Source: Ruminococcus flavefaciens
Lineage (GTDB): Bacteria; Bacillota_A; Clostridia; Oscillospirales; Ruminococcaceae
Assembly (NCBI GenBank): GCA_004556875.1
Contig: SFFP01000048.1
Location: 1 to 10,366 of the forward strand
DNA: 10,366 nt
Direction of reading: 5' to 3'
Within the stretch, counting starts at the first letter, position 1. Each line of letters begins with the position of its first letter. A program made the translations under genes and the position numbers. The notes beneath the pieces are model-generated. The model had not been told where the DNA came from and ran no database searches. It worked only from the letters and a program-made list of their open reading frames with translations. Below are positions 1 to 6,995 of the stretch, in pieces.

Positions 1-433
1 TTGCAAGAAGCGTGAAGATATTGAAATCTACCATGCCGTATGGATAGTAAAGAACTGCGGCAATAAGACTCATTGACGGACACATTATCCCAACAGTAGC
101 TGTGATGATAGCTGTCTCAAAGATAACAGGGTGAACTTCTCCGAACTTGAATACACGACATACAAGCTTGAAAGAAAGCGGACTTCCCACAAGTACTTCA
201 AGTGTGTAAGCAAAACAGAATTCGATAAGAACTACTGCCCATATCGGTATTGCCTTGCCAAGCACTGAAACTCCGCCCATTTTGCTGATAGCCGAGAGAA
301 CACTTCCCTCACCTGTTATCTGCATGAATGTGTTTCCGTTGATGACATAAAGACTGTAGAACACGTATGCGTGTACTGTTATCACAACTGTGATAAGTGC
401 GAATATCATTCGCTGGAACTGATTTCTTGGCAT
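1..433 (-). CDS. Small integral membrane protein, DUF2798-like (3' end outside window)
   Basis: This leftward frame is open from ATG at 433 to the window edge, giving 144 residues with no stop, so the C-terminus is missing. It begins MPRNQFQRMIFALITVV. Three hydrophobic stretches are visible, at about residues 8-30, 60-82 and 100-130, with a short basic segment (KLVCRVFKFGE) before the third; this is a small polytopic inner-membrane protein. The 'P-x-N-x-F-Q-R' start followed at once by a membrane helix, and the overall size, resemble DUF2798 proteins of Firmicutes, whose function is unknown. The family call is from memory of the sequence style and is moderate. The start is supported by a TGGAGA-type ribosome binding site at 441-446, 7 nt upstream. 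It has its own promoter (586-614) and an unusual structured leader (434-579), so it is probably conditionally expressed. No transport or enzyme motif is seen. Confidence 0.6.
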   Translation of the reverse strand, partial: MPRNQFQRMIFALITVVITVHAYVFYSLYVINGNTFMQITGEGSVLSAISKMGGVSVLGKAIPIWAVVLIEFCFAYTLEVLVGSPLSFKLVCRVFKFGEVHPVIFETAIITATVGIMCPSMSLIAAVLYYPYGMVDFNIFTLLA

Positions 434-579
434 TTATAACTCTCCATTCCCGAAAAAAAGCGCAAAAAAACACGTACTTCCAAAAGGGTATGATCTCAGA
501 ATTTTCGTTCCGTGATCAGATTTACATACCTTTTCGGTAATACGTGTGTCGTTTGCGCTTTATTCGTATTAAATTTACT
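434..579 (-). promoter_or_regulatory. Structured 5' leader with terminator-like hairpin (candidate cis-regulatory RNA)
   Basis: The transcript expected from the promoter at 586-614 has a leader of about 145 nt. Its core, 458-560, is a nested imperfect inverted repeat. The outer arms AAGCGCAAA (458-466) and TTTGCGCTT (552-560) match perfectly over 9 bp. The next pair is ACACGTA (470-476) with TACGTGT (541-547). A third pair is CCAAAAGGGTATG (480-492) with CATACCTTTTCGG (525-537), nearly complementary apart from a shifted base. In the leftward transcript the outer GCGC stem is followed directly by a run of seven U (453-459), then the ribosome binding site (441-446). That is the layout of a transcription attenuator or riboswitch expression platform. 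A competing small hairpin (TACC-GAAAA-GGTA) is also possible in the 5' arm. I do not recognise it as a named riboswitch class or T-box. Confidence 0.5.
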
Positions 580-585
580 TTATCT

Positions 586-614
586 ATTATATCACAGCGC
601 ACAGGCTCAGTCAA
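586..614 (-). promoter_or_regulatory. Sigma-A promoter of the DUF2798-like gene
   Basis: On the minus strand, -35 TTGACT (609-614) and -10 TATAAT (586-591) are separated by exactly 17 bp (592-608). Transcription should start near 579, about 145 nt before the ATG at 433. The match to the consensus is close enough that I trust the site without experimental data. Confidence 0.75.
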
Positions 615-670
615 TTGCCGCACTCCCGAATTTTTTCAAGGAACTTTCACAGCAATTGGCTGAAATGCGC

Positions 671-703
671 AGAGCTGCCCTTTGCAGGACAGCTCTTATA
701 TTT
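671..703 (-). terminator. Hairpin terminator after the GH26 gene, possibly bidirectional
   Basis: AGAGCTGCCC (671-680) and GGACAGCTCT (687-696) form a 10-bp stem with one G-U pair around a 6-nt loop, starting 7 nt after the GH26 stop codon. The T-rich tail (TATATTTTTA) lies on the plus-strand side. On the minus strand the stem is followed by GCGCATTTC, a weak tail. It is best placed to end the leftward mannanase transcript and to separate it from the promoter at 586-614, but its polarity is ambiguous. Confidence 0.5.
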
Positions 704-2818
704 TTACTTTGAAGCAGGTGTAAGGTCAGTTACCTTACCGAGAAGGAACTCCTGTATTTTGAGAGCGTCGTTTGATGTGATGCCCTTGCTGCTCTTGTCA
801 ACGTCACCGTTAGCTTCACCCTGTGCAGTAAGATGATTCTTGTCAGTTCCATTTGTGCCGAACTTATCAGGATTTGCAAGTGACTGCATGATAAGAACTA
901 CATCAGACATATCTACCTCATTATCACAGTTTGCATCACCGTACTTCTTAGCCTGTACAGCAGGTGTTGAAGAAGTTGTGGTGGTCGTAGTTGCAGAAGG
1001 CTTGCTTGTTGTAGTTGTTGTGCTTGTTGAAGGCTCAGAACCGCCCTTGAAGAGATCCTTAGGAAGCTCTGAAAGTGTGATACAGAAATCGCTCTTGTAA
1101 AGCTCTGTGAATGTATCAGGATCCTGATACTCCTTGCCGCAGAGGAAGTGTGACTGCTCTGAGTCATACCACGGGCAGAAATACAGCCAGTAAGCGTGCT
1201 CTACCTTCATATTGTTAAGGCTCGGGCAGGAATCGTTCTCAGGCATGGATACCATCTTATTGCCCTTTACGAACTTGTTGAGCGTATAGAATATACCAGC
1301 CTCAGCGTCCTCGTTAGGTGTTCCTGAGGACTTGCCGTCGTGACGGTTGTACTGGCAGTTGTACTTATCAAAGCCTACGATATCAACCTTGTCATCGCCC
1401 GAATACCACTTTGCTGAATAATCTGACCAAGCATAGAGATTCTGCTCCCAGATGAGATTGTGAAGTCCATACTCGTTAGTAAGTGTATCCTGTAAGAATG
1501 TCCAGAGCTGATTGTATACCTCTGCGCCTTCCTTTGACCACCAGAACCATGCACCGCTTCCGTCAATATGGTCATCTGTGCGGCTCGGGTTACCCTCTGC
1601 CTCATGGAAAGGACGGAAAATTACAGGCACTCCTGCGTCCTGGAGCTTTTTCAGCTCAGCCGCAAGATTTTTCATACAAAGCTGGAAGTAATCATATTCC
1701 ATTGTGCCCTTTACCATGCAGTTCTTTGTGATAAAGTCTGTTTTTTCGGTATATGTTGTCTTTTCAAAGGCAAGAGGCTCGCCAAGAGTATAATCAGCCT
1801 TAGTTGTAGGTACATTTACGTGCCATGAAGCTGTACAGATACCGTTCTTCTTTGTAGTCCAGTCGATCATACGCTGAGCCACACCGTCGTCCCACGCATA
1901 GCATGGACAGTAGCTTCCGAAGTCAAAGCCGCGGATAGCAGGCTCTTCGCCAGTCAGGTTCTTAATGTATCTAACCTCAAAGTTGTAATCGTTGTAAGAG
2001 TAGTTGCGGTTCTGAGTGCTGTAGGTGTAGACCTGTCCGTCAGGACCTGTACAGTGCCATGGGAACTTCTCGCCGCTCTCGGTCTTGTCCCAGCTTTCCT
2101 CGTCGATAACGTACTCATTTCCGTCGCTGTCTACACACTTATTTGCATTTGCGTCATAACGGATAGTTGTATCAACACCGTGACCACCGCCATAGATCTC
2201 CTGCTGTCCAGAAAGGATATGCTTTCCGTAAACGCTCTTGAGATAAGCCATGAGAGCCTTTGTCTCGGGAGTAGCCTTAGGGTCAATAGTTGTACCGCTT
2301 GCCTTTGAGAGATCAGGGAACTGCGCTGCGTCAACAGTAACGCTGTCTATAGCCATATATCCGTATTCGCTTATGAACTCGATCTTATTGACACCCTTGT
2401 TCATGCGTACCATTCCGAAATCGTAATCGATCCACTTATCGGAATATGCAGCCTGCGTTGTGTATTTAACTCCGTTTATTGTTACAGCCTGCTGTCTTCC
2501 GCCCTCGTTGAGTATCTGTGCGCCGCGTACTACGATAGAGTACATTCCGTCCTCAGGAACAGTTACTTCAAAAGAAGCAGGCTTTGCTGTGAGATAGAAG
2601 AATCCATCGCCTTTGTATCCAGGTATCTCGGTCTGATAGATAGAAGTCCACAGGTCAGCGCCTTCCATTTTTTCACCCTCTATAGTATAAGGAAATGTGG
2701 TAGCATCTGTCGCCTTATCAGCTGCCACAGAGGTGAAAAGACCTGCAGAGCCGCACTGAACAGCTGCCATAACGCCTGCAGCCGCAAGTGCCAGTGTTTT
2801 TCTGAGCTTTCTGTTCAT
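704..2818 (-). CDS. Secreted GH26 beta-mannanase with CBM35-like module and dockerin
   Basis: This is an endo-beta-1,4-mannanase (mannan endo-hydrolase) that would act outside the cell as a cellulosome subunit, 704 residues long. Order of parts (numbered from the chosen start): Sec signal peptide 1 to about 33 (basic MNRKLRK, then a hydrophobic core, cut near SVAA/DK); CBM35-like beta-sandwich about 44-165; GH26 barrel about 185-590; Thr/Ser linker 593-622; dockerin about 626-704. GH26 signatures are HILSGQQ near 200, RPFHEAEG with the acid/base Glu at 406, and SMPENDSCP with the likely nucleophile Glu at 527, followed by YFCPWYD. The start at 2818 is preferred over the in-frame ATG at 2896 because that upstream ATG lies inside the -35 box (2891-2896). 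AGGAGG at 2828-2833 sits 9 nt before 2818. The gene has its own promoter and hairpin terminator. The catalytic glutamates are assigned by motif, not by alignment. Confidence 0.92.
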   Translation of the reverse strand: MNRKLRKTLALAAAGVMAAVQCGSAGLFTSVAADKATDATTFPYTIEGEKMEGADLWTSIYQTEIPGYKGDGFFYLTAKPASFEVTVPEDGMYSIVVRGAQILNEGGRQQAVTINGVKYTTQAAYSDKWIDYDFGMVRMNKGVNKIEFISEYGYMAIDSVTVDAAQFPDLSKASGTTIDPKATPETKALMAYLKSVYGKHILSGQQEIYGGGHGVDTTIRYDANANKCVDSDGNEYVIDEESWDKTESGEKFPWHCTGPDGQVYTYSTQNRNYSYNDYNFEVRYIKNLTGEEPAIRGFDFGSYCPCYAWDDGVAQRMIDWTTKKNGICTASWHVNVPTTKADYTLGEPLAFEKTTYTEKTDFITKNCMVKGTMEYDYFQLCMKNLAAELKKLQDAGVPVIFRPFHEAEGNPSRTDDHIDGSGAWFWWSKEGAEVYNQLWTFLQDTLTNEYGLHNLIWEQNLYAWSDYSAKWYSGDDKVDIVGFDKYNCQYNRHDGKSSGTPNEDAEAGIFYTLNKFVKGNKMVSMPENDSCPSLNNMKVEHAYWLYFCPWYDSEQSHFLCGKEYQDPDTFTELYKSDFCITLSELPKDLFKGGSEPSTSTTTTTSKPSATTTTTTSSTPAVQAKKYGDANCDNEVDMSDVVLIMQSLANPDKFGTNGTDKNHLTAQGEANGDVDKSSKGITSNDALKIQEFLLGKVTDLTPASK

Positions 2819-2827
2819 GTTTAATAT

Positions 2828-2833
2828 CCTCCT
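2828..2833 (-). promoter_or_regulatory. Ribosome binding site fixing the GH26 start
   Basis: AGGAGG on the minus strand, 9 nt before ATG 2818. It decides between this start and the longer in-frame start at 2896, which lies within the promoter and cannot be translated from the predicted transcript. Confidence 0.85.
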
Positions 2834-2835
2834 TT

Positions 2836-2855
2836 TTATTGGAAAGAACCAATAA
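2836..2855 (-). promoter_or_regulatory. 5' UTR hairpin of the GH26 mRNA
   Basis: TTATTGG (2836-2842) and CCAATAA (2849-2855) form a perfect 7-bp stem with a 6-nt loop. It lies a few nucleotides after the expected transcription start (about 2861) and 2 nt before the AGGAGG. It could stabilise the mRNA 5' end, tune translation, or be an operator dyad. The sequence alone does not say which. Confidence 0.4.
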
Positions 2856-2867
2856 TTCTTTAACCTT

Positions 2868-2896
2868 ATTATACTTTCTTTTAAGTCCGATGTCAA
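2868..2896 (-). promoter_or_regulatory. Perfect-consensus sigma-A promoter of the GH26 gene
   Basis: On the minus strand, TTGACA (2891-2896) and TATAAT (2868-2873) are separated by exactly 17 bp, a full match to the housekeeping consensus. The predicted start near 2861 gives a leader of about 43 nt before ATG 2818. Confidence 0.85.
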
Positions 2897-2934
2897 TATT
2901 TTTCGTGCATATCATATGTAAAAAAAGTGTGATA

Positions 2935-2988
2935 ATTTAAGCAAACAGCTTAAATAATAGAAAAAGGAACCTATGGGGGAGGTTCCTT
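2935..2988 (-). terminator. Terminator of the PL1/PL9 gene (two tandem hairpins)
   Basis: AAGGAACC (2964-2971) and GGTTCCTT (2981-2988) form an 8-bp stem. In the leftward transcript it is followed by a U-rich tail (TTTCTATTATTT). Directly after it, ATTTAAGC (2935-2942) and GCTTAAAT (2948-2955) form a second, AT-rich stem followed by a run of T (CACTTTTTTT). The first hairpin starts 38 nt past the pectinase stop codon at 3027. The pair separates the pectinase transcript from the mannanase promoter downstream. Confidence 0.75.
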
Positions 2989-3026
2989 CTTCCATCATAT
3001 CATTATATTTGGGGATCCGAAATCAA

Positions 3027-6000
3027 TTAAGACTCCGGAAGAGTTGGTATGAGCTTGAGCAGATACTTCTGGATAGCAGCGGCATCTGCATTTGTTATTC
3101 CGTTGCCCTTGAGATTTACATCTGCGTTTTCGCGGTTTTCGGGTGCTATCTGGTATTTATCAGGATTTGCAAGCGACTGCATGATGAGAACAACGTCTGC
3201 GAAATCAACTCCGCCGTCGCCGTTAGCGTCACCGCTTATGCCGTTTCCTGCTTTATTTGTTGTAGTTGTTGTAGTTACCGCTGGCTGTGAAGATGAAGCT
3301 GAATAAACCATATAGAAGAGATTTGCAGCATCAGCCTTTGCAATAGTATGTGCACCTGCTGAAAGATCAGCTGTGATTATACCGTTTCCGCCTGATGTAT
3401 ATTTAGTACCGTCTATCTTGATAGTAGCTGCAGGCTCTGTGAATACGAGGGTAAGCTTACCTGCGGAGGGAGCGTTGAAGCTTACAGCTGTGGCTGTCTC
3501 TATCTTCAGACACTTGGTAAGAGTTTTACCGTCATAATTCACAGTTCCTTTAGCATCAGAGAGGTTACCTGTAATGCTGTAGAAGCTGCTCTGTGTACCG
3601 TTGGCAGTAAAGTCGTGAACATAGCCGCCTGCAACAGGTACAGCAGGTGTTGATGAAGTTGTGACTGTAGTCACTGTTGTGGTAGTGGTTGATGTCTGTG
3701 CAGGAGTATTTGTCTGAACAGGGGCAGATGTACCTGCTGCATATGGGTCAGGAGAAGAAGTCTGCTTTACTCCGCTGCTCATATGATAACCGATATTCTT
3801 GTAAGCGCTGCCTGAAGCTGTTTCAGCAAATCCTGCAGGCTTTGGTGAGCCGTCAGCGTTTCTCCATGCCTTGTGGAAATCTGTTCCCATAGCTGAAACA
3901 CTGAGAGTAATGAAGTCGCTGTCAGCAGGTGTGATGATATCACCAAGCTTTGCACCGTTCGTCATTGTCACATTGGACTTTGCATAGTAATAATTGCTGT
4001 TGTAGTAAACAGACTCTGACATCTTTCCTACAAATTTATCGTTGGATACCTTTATTCCTGCTGCATTGGTCTTTGAGACCTTACCTGTATTGATATATGA
4101 CATCATACCGTTGAATGTAGCGGAAGTATCACAGCGGTAAACCATATAGTTTGACTTGCCGTTGCCGCCGATACCGTTGTTATAAGCGGTACAGTTCTTC
4201 ATATCACCGAATTTCGGGTTATTGTTGTCTGTAAAGCCGCAGTTGAGGTTCTCGAATGAGAGACAGTTCTCAACGATGTGGCGTGTACCGACACCGCCGC
4301 CGCCAAGCTTGAAGCCGTTGCCGTCGCAGTCGCCGTAGCCTCTGCCGTTTTCAGTAAAGCCGTTGCGGAATGCGATACAGTTCTTTATTGTTACGACACC
4401 GATAGGACCTGTAGCTTCCTTTGCGTATAAGTCCCAGCCATCGTCTGAGTTGCAGTATGCGATACAGCCGTCAAATACATTTCCCTCGCCGCAGGTAAGC
4501 TTTGCAGCAAAGCCGTCAGCGTTCTCCATAGTTGCATCATCGCAGTTGTTGCGTGATGTGCAGTTCTTTACAAGATTGTAGCTCGGCCACTGTGAAACAG
4601 AATTGTATGAGACGTTATATCTGGATATCTGTAAGCCTGTATCCTGATTGTTGTCGAATACCATCATCTCGATGATATTGTTATCGCCTGAGAGAAGCAT
4701 ACCATTATCGCCTGCGTTTGCTATCTCAAAGCCGTAGAAGTGCCAGTATGAACCGTCAAGTACGAAGCCGCGGTTTGTACCCGAAACTGCCTCTCCTGAG
4801 AAGTCGAACTTAACTGCTGCACCCGGATATGCAGCCATAGTCTTGTATGCGCCTGCCTTGCCTGCATTGCTCTCCTCTATCATGATAGTTGAGCTGTACT
4901 TATATGTACCTGCAAGGAGATATATAGTACCGCCGGCAGGTACAGACTTGATAGCTGTAAGCACGTCAGTAGGGCTGTTCATTGACTTTCCGTCACCGCC
5001 GCCGTTAGGCGAAACGTAAATAACGTTTGCACCTGTAACAGGAGTAACGGAAGGTGTTGCTGTAACAGTTGTTACGGCAGGCTGTGCCTGTGTAGTTGAT
5101 ACGGAAGTTACAACAGGCTTTACTGTAGTTGTGGTAGTTGTTGTAACTACAGGTGCAGATGAATTGTCCTCCTTGAAGCCGCTTCCGATAGCTGTTACAC
5201 TTCCCTTGTATGCAACGAGTGCAGATTTAAGAGCCTGATTTACTGCATAGCTCTCATCATCAACAGCATTGTCGAACTGCCACTTGAAATCGCCGCCGTC
5301 TACTCGTCCTGCCTTTGATGTAACTATTGAAGGTACATCTTCAGCATTATCAGGTGTATAGCTGTACATCACACTTGATGTATCGAAATTGTTGTATGCT
5401 GTGCCGCCGCTCTTTGACTTTACATCAGAGCCGATCTTTTCAGTTCTTGATGAAGCCTCATAAGCGTCAAATTCTGTCTTGTCCTGCTGATATGTTGTAT
5501 ATGCCTTCTGACCTGTAATAACATTGCCGAAGGATTTAATAACACCGCCTGCTTCTCCCGAGAATGTGCCGCCCGAAAGGTTGTCCGAGCCCTGTAGAGA
5601 GATGAGCATAGGGTATTTGCAGTTTCTGAAGTAATTGTTTTCAACGAAGCATGATGCTCCCATTGTTACGCCTACACCGTACTTTGCATTGCCGTCAAAA
5701 TAGTTATTATAGCAGTGTACGGAGCAAGTTCTTATTCTGGGGTGGCGGGAGTCTGAGTGATCGTACCAGTTGTGGTGGTATGTGATATAATTATCAGTCG
5801 ACTCAGACTTCATGCCCTGGAGATTGCATTTTCCGTTGTCCCAGAAGTGATTATAAGAATGAGTGATGTAAGTAGAAGTCTTTGTATCAAGAGCGCCGTC
5901 GCCCTTTACCTGGTCTGCATCAGAACCTGCATCACCATAGAAGAAGTCACAGTTATGTACCCATACATGGTTGTTGTTCTGCTGGAGACCGCAGTTATCG

Positions 6001-6821
6001 CCCTCACTGCTGTTGCAGTTCATAAAGCCGAGATTTCTAACCTCAACATTTGAGCTGTTCTTCATTACAAGGCCGAAGCCGTTAAGAGTTGCGTCATTTC
6101 CTATACCCTCGATGGTACAGCCTGCTGTAACAGTGTCCACCATGAGGTCGCCCTTAGTGAGAACAGAGGGATCTGTGATATTACCGATAAATCTGATATT
6201 CAGCGGTCGGGATTCCTTTCCCTTTTTGTAGCCTGTAATGATGTTCTGAACGCCTGTAAGAGTTTCCGCACCCTTACCTGTTGCATCAATACTTGCCGTA
6301 ACGCTATCCTTGTTTGAATTGGTAACGTAAACAACTATCGCATTGCTCTTGAGAGTACCGTCTGCATTGTATGCACCGTTCGCATTGCCTCCTACGAAAG
6401 CAAAGCCGCTTCTGTCGTGTGCATAGGCATTTGCCTTTGTCTCAGCAGCCTTGGAAGCATCTTCCTTGCCGCCTATAACAGGAACTATCTTCATTGTGTG
6501 GCTGCCTGCCTTGAGACCAACAGCATCTGCTCTCATATAGCCGCTGTACTGTCTTATGAGCATACTGTCTATCTGAGTGCCGTCAACATAGACATTATAG
6601 CCTGATGCTCCCGAAACCGATGACCATGTGGCATATATGCCTTCACCATAGCCTGCGGAACTGAGTACCTTTACGCCGCTTTCAGCTGCATAAGCAGTCA
6701 GGGCGGATGTGCCGATGCCTGCGGTAAGTACTGAAGCTGTTGTGCCCACTGTTGCGGACACTGTCATTACTGCCGCAGCTGCAATGGAAGCTGCACGTTT
6801 TTTAAGGTTAGTGTTTTTCAT
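3027..6821 (-). CDS. Secreted bifunctional pectate lyase, PL1-PL9-CBM77-like-dockerin
   Basis: A 1264-residue extracellular cellulosomal pectinase that would cleave homogalacturonan by calcium-dependent beta-elimination with two lyase domains. Numbered from ATG 6821: signal peptide 1 to about 45 (basic KKRAAS, Ala-rich core, AYAAES); FN3-like domain about 50-130; PL1 about 140-555, with DGALDTK (Asp 308, 312) and HHNWYDHSDSRHPRIR, whose Arg 359 is the expected catalytic base and Arg 364 the partner; Thr-rich linker; PL9 about 598-1014; second linker; beta-rich, lysine-bearing module about 1065-1175; dockerin about 1196-1264. In the PL9 domain Asp 769, 793, 794, 797 and Lys 838 keep nearly the spacing of the Ca ligands and catalytic Lys of Dickeya Pel9A. 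The module after PL9 matches in place and style CBM77, first described from an R. flavefaciens PL1/9 enzyme. GGAGGG at 6829-6834, 7 nt before 6821, sets the start; the in-frame ATG at 6836 lies just upstream of it. Confidence 0.92.
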   Translation of the reverse strand: MKNTNLKKRAASIAAAAVMTVSATVGTTASVLTAGIGTSALTAYAAESGVKVLSSAGYGEGIYATWSSVSGASGYNVYVDGTQIDSMLIRQYSGYMRADAVGLKAGSHTMKIVPVIGGKEDASKAAETKANAYAHDRSGFAFVGGNANGAYNADGTLKSNAIVVYVTNSNKDSVTASIDATGKGAETLTGVQNIITGYKKGKESRPLNIRFIGNITDPSVLTKGDLMVDTVTAGCTIEGIGNDATLNGFGLVMKNSSNVEVRNLGFMNCNSSEGDNCGLQQNNNHVWVHNCDFFYGDAGSDADQVKGDGALDTKTSTYITHSYNHFWDNGKCNLQGMKSESTDNYITYHHNWYDHSDSRHPRIRTCSVHCYNNYFDGNAKYGVGVTMGASCFVENNYFRNCKYPMLISLQGSDNLSGGTFSGEAGGVIKSFGNVITGQKAYTTYQQDKTEFDAYEASSRTEKIGSDVKSKSGGTAYNNFDTSSVMYSYTPDNAEDVPSIVTSKAGRVDGGDFKWQFDNAVDDESYAVNQALKSALVAYKGSVTAIGSGFKEDNSSAPVVTTTTTTTVKPVVTSVSTTQAQPAVTTVTATPSVTPVTGANVIYVSPNGGGDGKSMNSPTDVLTAIKSVPAGGTIYLLAGTYKYSSTIMIEESNAGKAGAYKTMAAYPGAAVKFDFSGEAVSGTNRGFVLDGSYWHFYGFEIANAGDNGMLLSGDNNIIEMMVFDNNQDTGLQISRYNVSYNSVSQWPSYNLVKNCTSRNNCDDATMENADGFAAKLTCGEGNVFDGCIAYCNSDDGWDLYAKEATGPIGVVTIKNCIAFRNGFTENGRGYGDCDGNGFKLGGGGVGTRHIVENCLSFENLNCGFTDNNNPKFGDMKNCTAYNNGIGGNGKSNYMVYRCDTSATFNGMMSYINTGKVSKTNAAGIKVSNDKFVGKMSESVYYNSNYYYAKSNVTMTNGAKLGDIITPADSDFITLSVSAMGTDFHKAWRNADGSPKPAGFAETASGSAYKNIGYHMSSGVKQTSSPDPYAAGTSAPVQTNTPAQTSTTTTTVTTVTTSSTPAVPVAGGYVHDFTANGTQSSFYSITGNLSDAKGTVNYDGKTLTKCLKIETATAVSFNAPSAGKLTLVFTEPAATIKIDGTKYTSGGNGIITADLSAGAHTIAKADAANLFYMVYSASSSQPAVTTTTTTNKAGNGISGDANGDGGVDFADVVLIMQSLANPDKYQIAPENRENADVNLKGNGITNADAAAIQKYLLKLIPTLPES

Positions 6822-6828
6822 AGTAGAT

Positions 6829-6834
6829 CCCTCC
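6829..6834 (-). promoter_or_regulatory. Ribosome binding site fixing the pectinase start
   Basis: GGAGGG on the minus strand, 7 nt before ATG 6821. The in-frame ATG at 6836 (five codons longer) abuts this site and has no such sequence of its own, so the signal-peptide start MKNTNLKKRAAS is preferred. Confidence 0.8.
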
Positions 6835-6856
6835 AAATTTTAATATCCTCTGAATA

Positions 6857-6873
6857 GTATGCCGAATGCATAC
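6857..6873 (-). promoter_or_regulatory. Dyad GTATGC-N5-GCATAC in the pectinase 5' UTR
   Basis: A perfect 6-bp inverted repeat (6857-6862 and 6868-6873) lies downstream of both predicted start points and upstream of the ribosome binding site. It may be a 5' mRNA hairpin like that of the GH26 transcript, or a repressor operator. Nothing in the window tells these apart. Confidence 0.4.
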
Positions 6874-6892
6874 CTTGTTTCTCACTGTCTAT

Positions 6893-6921
6893 ATTATATC
6901 CCTCTTTTTACCTTATTTCAA
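6893..6921 (-). promoter_or_regulatory. Proximal promoter P2 of the pectinase gene
   Basis: On the minus strand, TTGAAA (6916-6921) and TATAAT (6893-6898) are separated by exactly 17 bp. The predicted start near 6886 leaves a leader of about 65 nt before ATG 6821. Confidence 0.7.
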
Positions 6922-6959
6922 TGACATATAATACTTATTAGGTGATTTTTTGTGCTATT

Positions 6960-6988
6960 ATTATATCAATCTTTACACAATCGGTCAA
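6960..6988 (-). promoter_or_regulatory. Distal promoter P1 of the pectinase gene
   Basis: On the minus strand, TTGACC (6983-6988) and TATAAT (6960-6965) are separated by exactly 17 bp. It lies 67 bp upstream of P2, giving a leader of about 130 nt that contains P2. Two near-consensus promoters in tandem suggest strong or dual-input expression of the pectinase. Confidence 0.7.
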
Positions 6989-6995
6989 TTATGTT

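Noticed and set aside
434..579. Assignment of the leader to a known riboswitch class or a T-box
   Set aside because: I found no T-box GGTGG/specifier features and no conserved core of a riboswitch class I know, so I left it as an unassigned candidate.
512..712. A 66-codon rightward open frame with hydrophobic N-terminus between the first two genes
   Set aside because: It starts with GTG, has no ribosome binding site, and overlaps the promoter and structured leader of the leftward gene. The hydrophobicity comes from AT-rich regulatory DNA.
843..905. Near-identical DNA coding the first dockerin helix in all three genes, considered as a mobile or recombination repeat
   Set aside because: The similarity follows the protein reading frame and stops at the dockerin edges. 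Shared ancestry and selection on the dockerin explain it.
2819..2896. N-terminal extension of the mannanase to the in-frame ATG at 2896
   Set aside because: The upstream ATG lies in the -35 box of a perfect promoter, and the extension would put a non-signal sequence ahead of a clear Sec signal peptide that has its own AGGAGG.
2973..3306. Rightward open frames over the pectinase dockerin
   Set aside because: They mirror the dockerin-coding strand, lack ribosome binding sites and have no family features.
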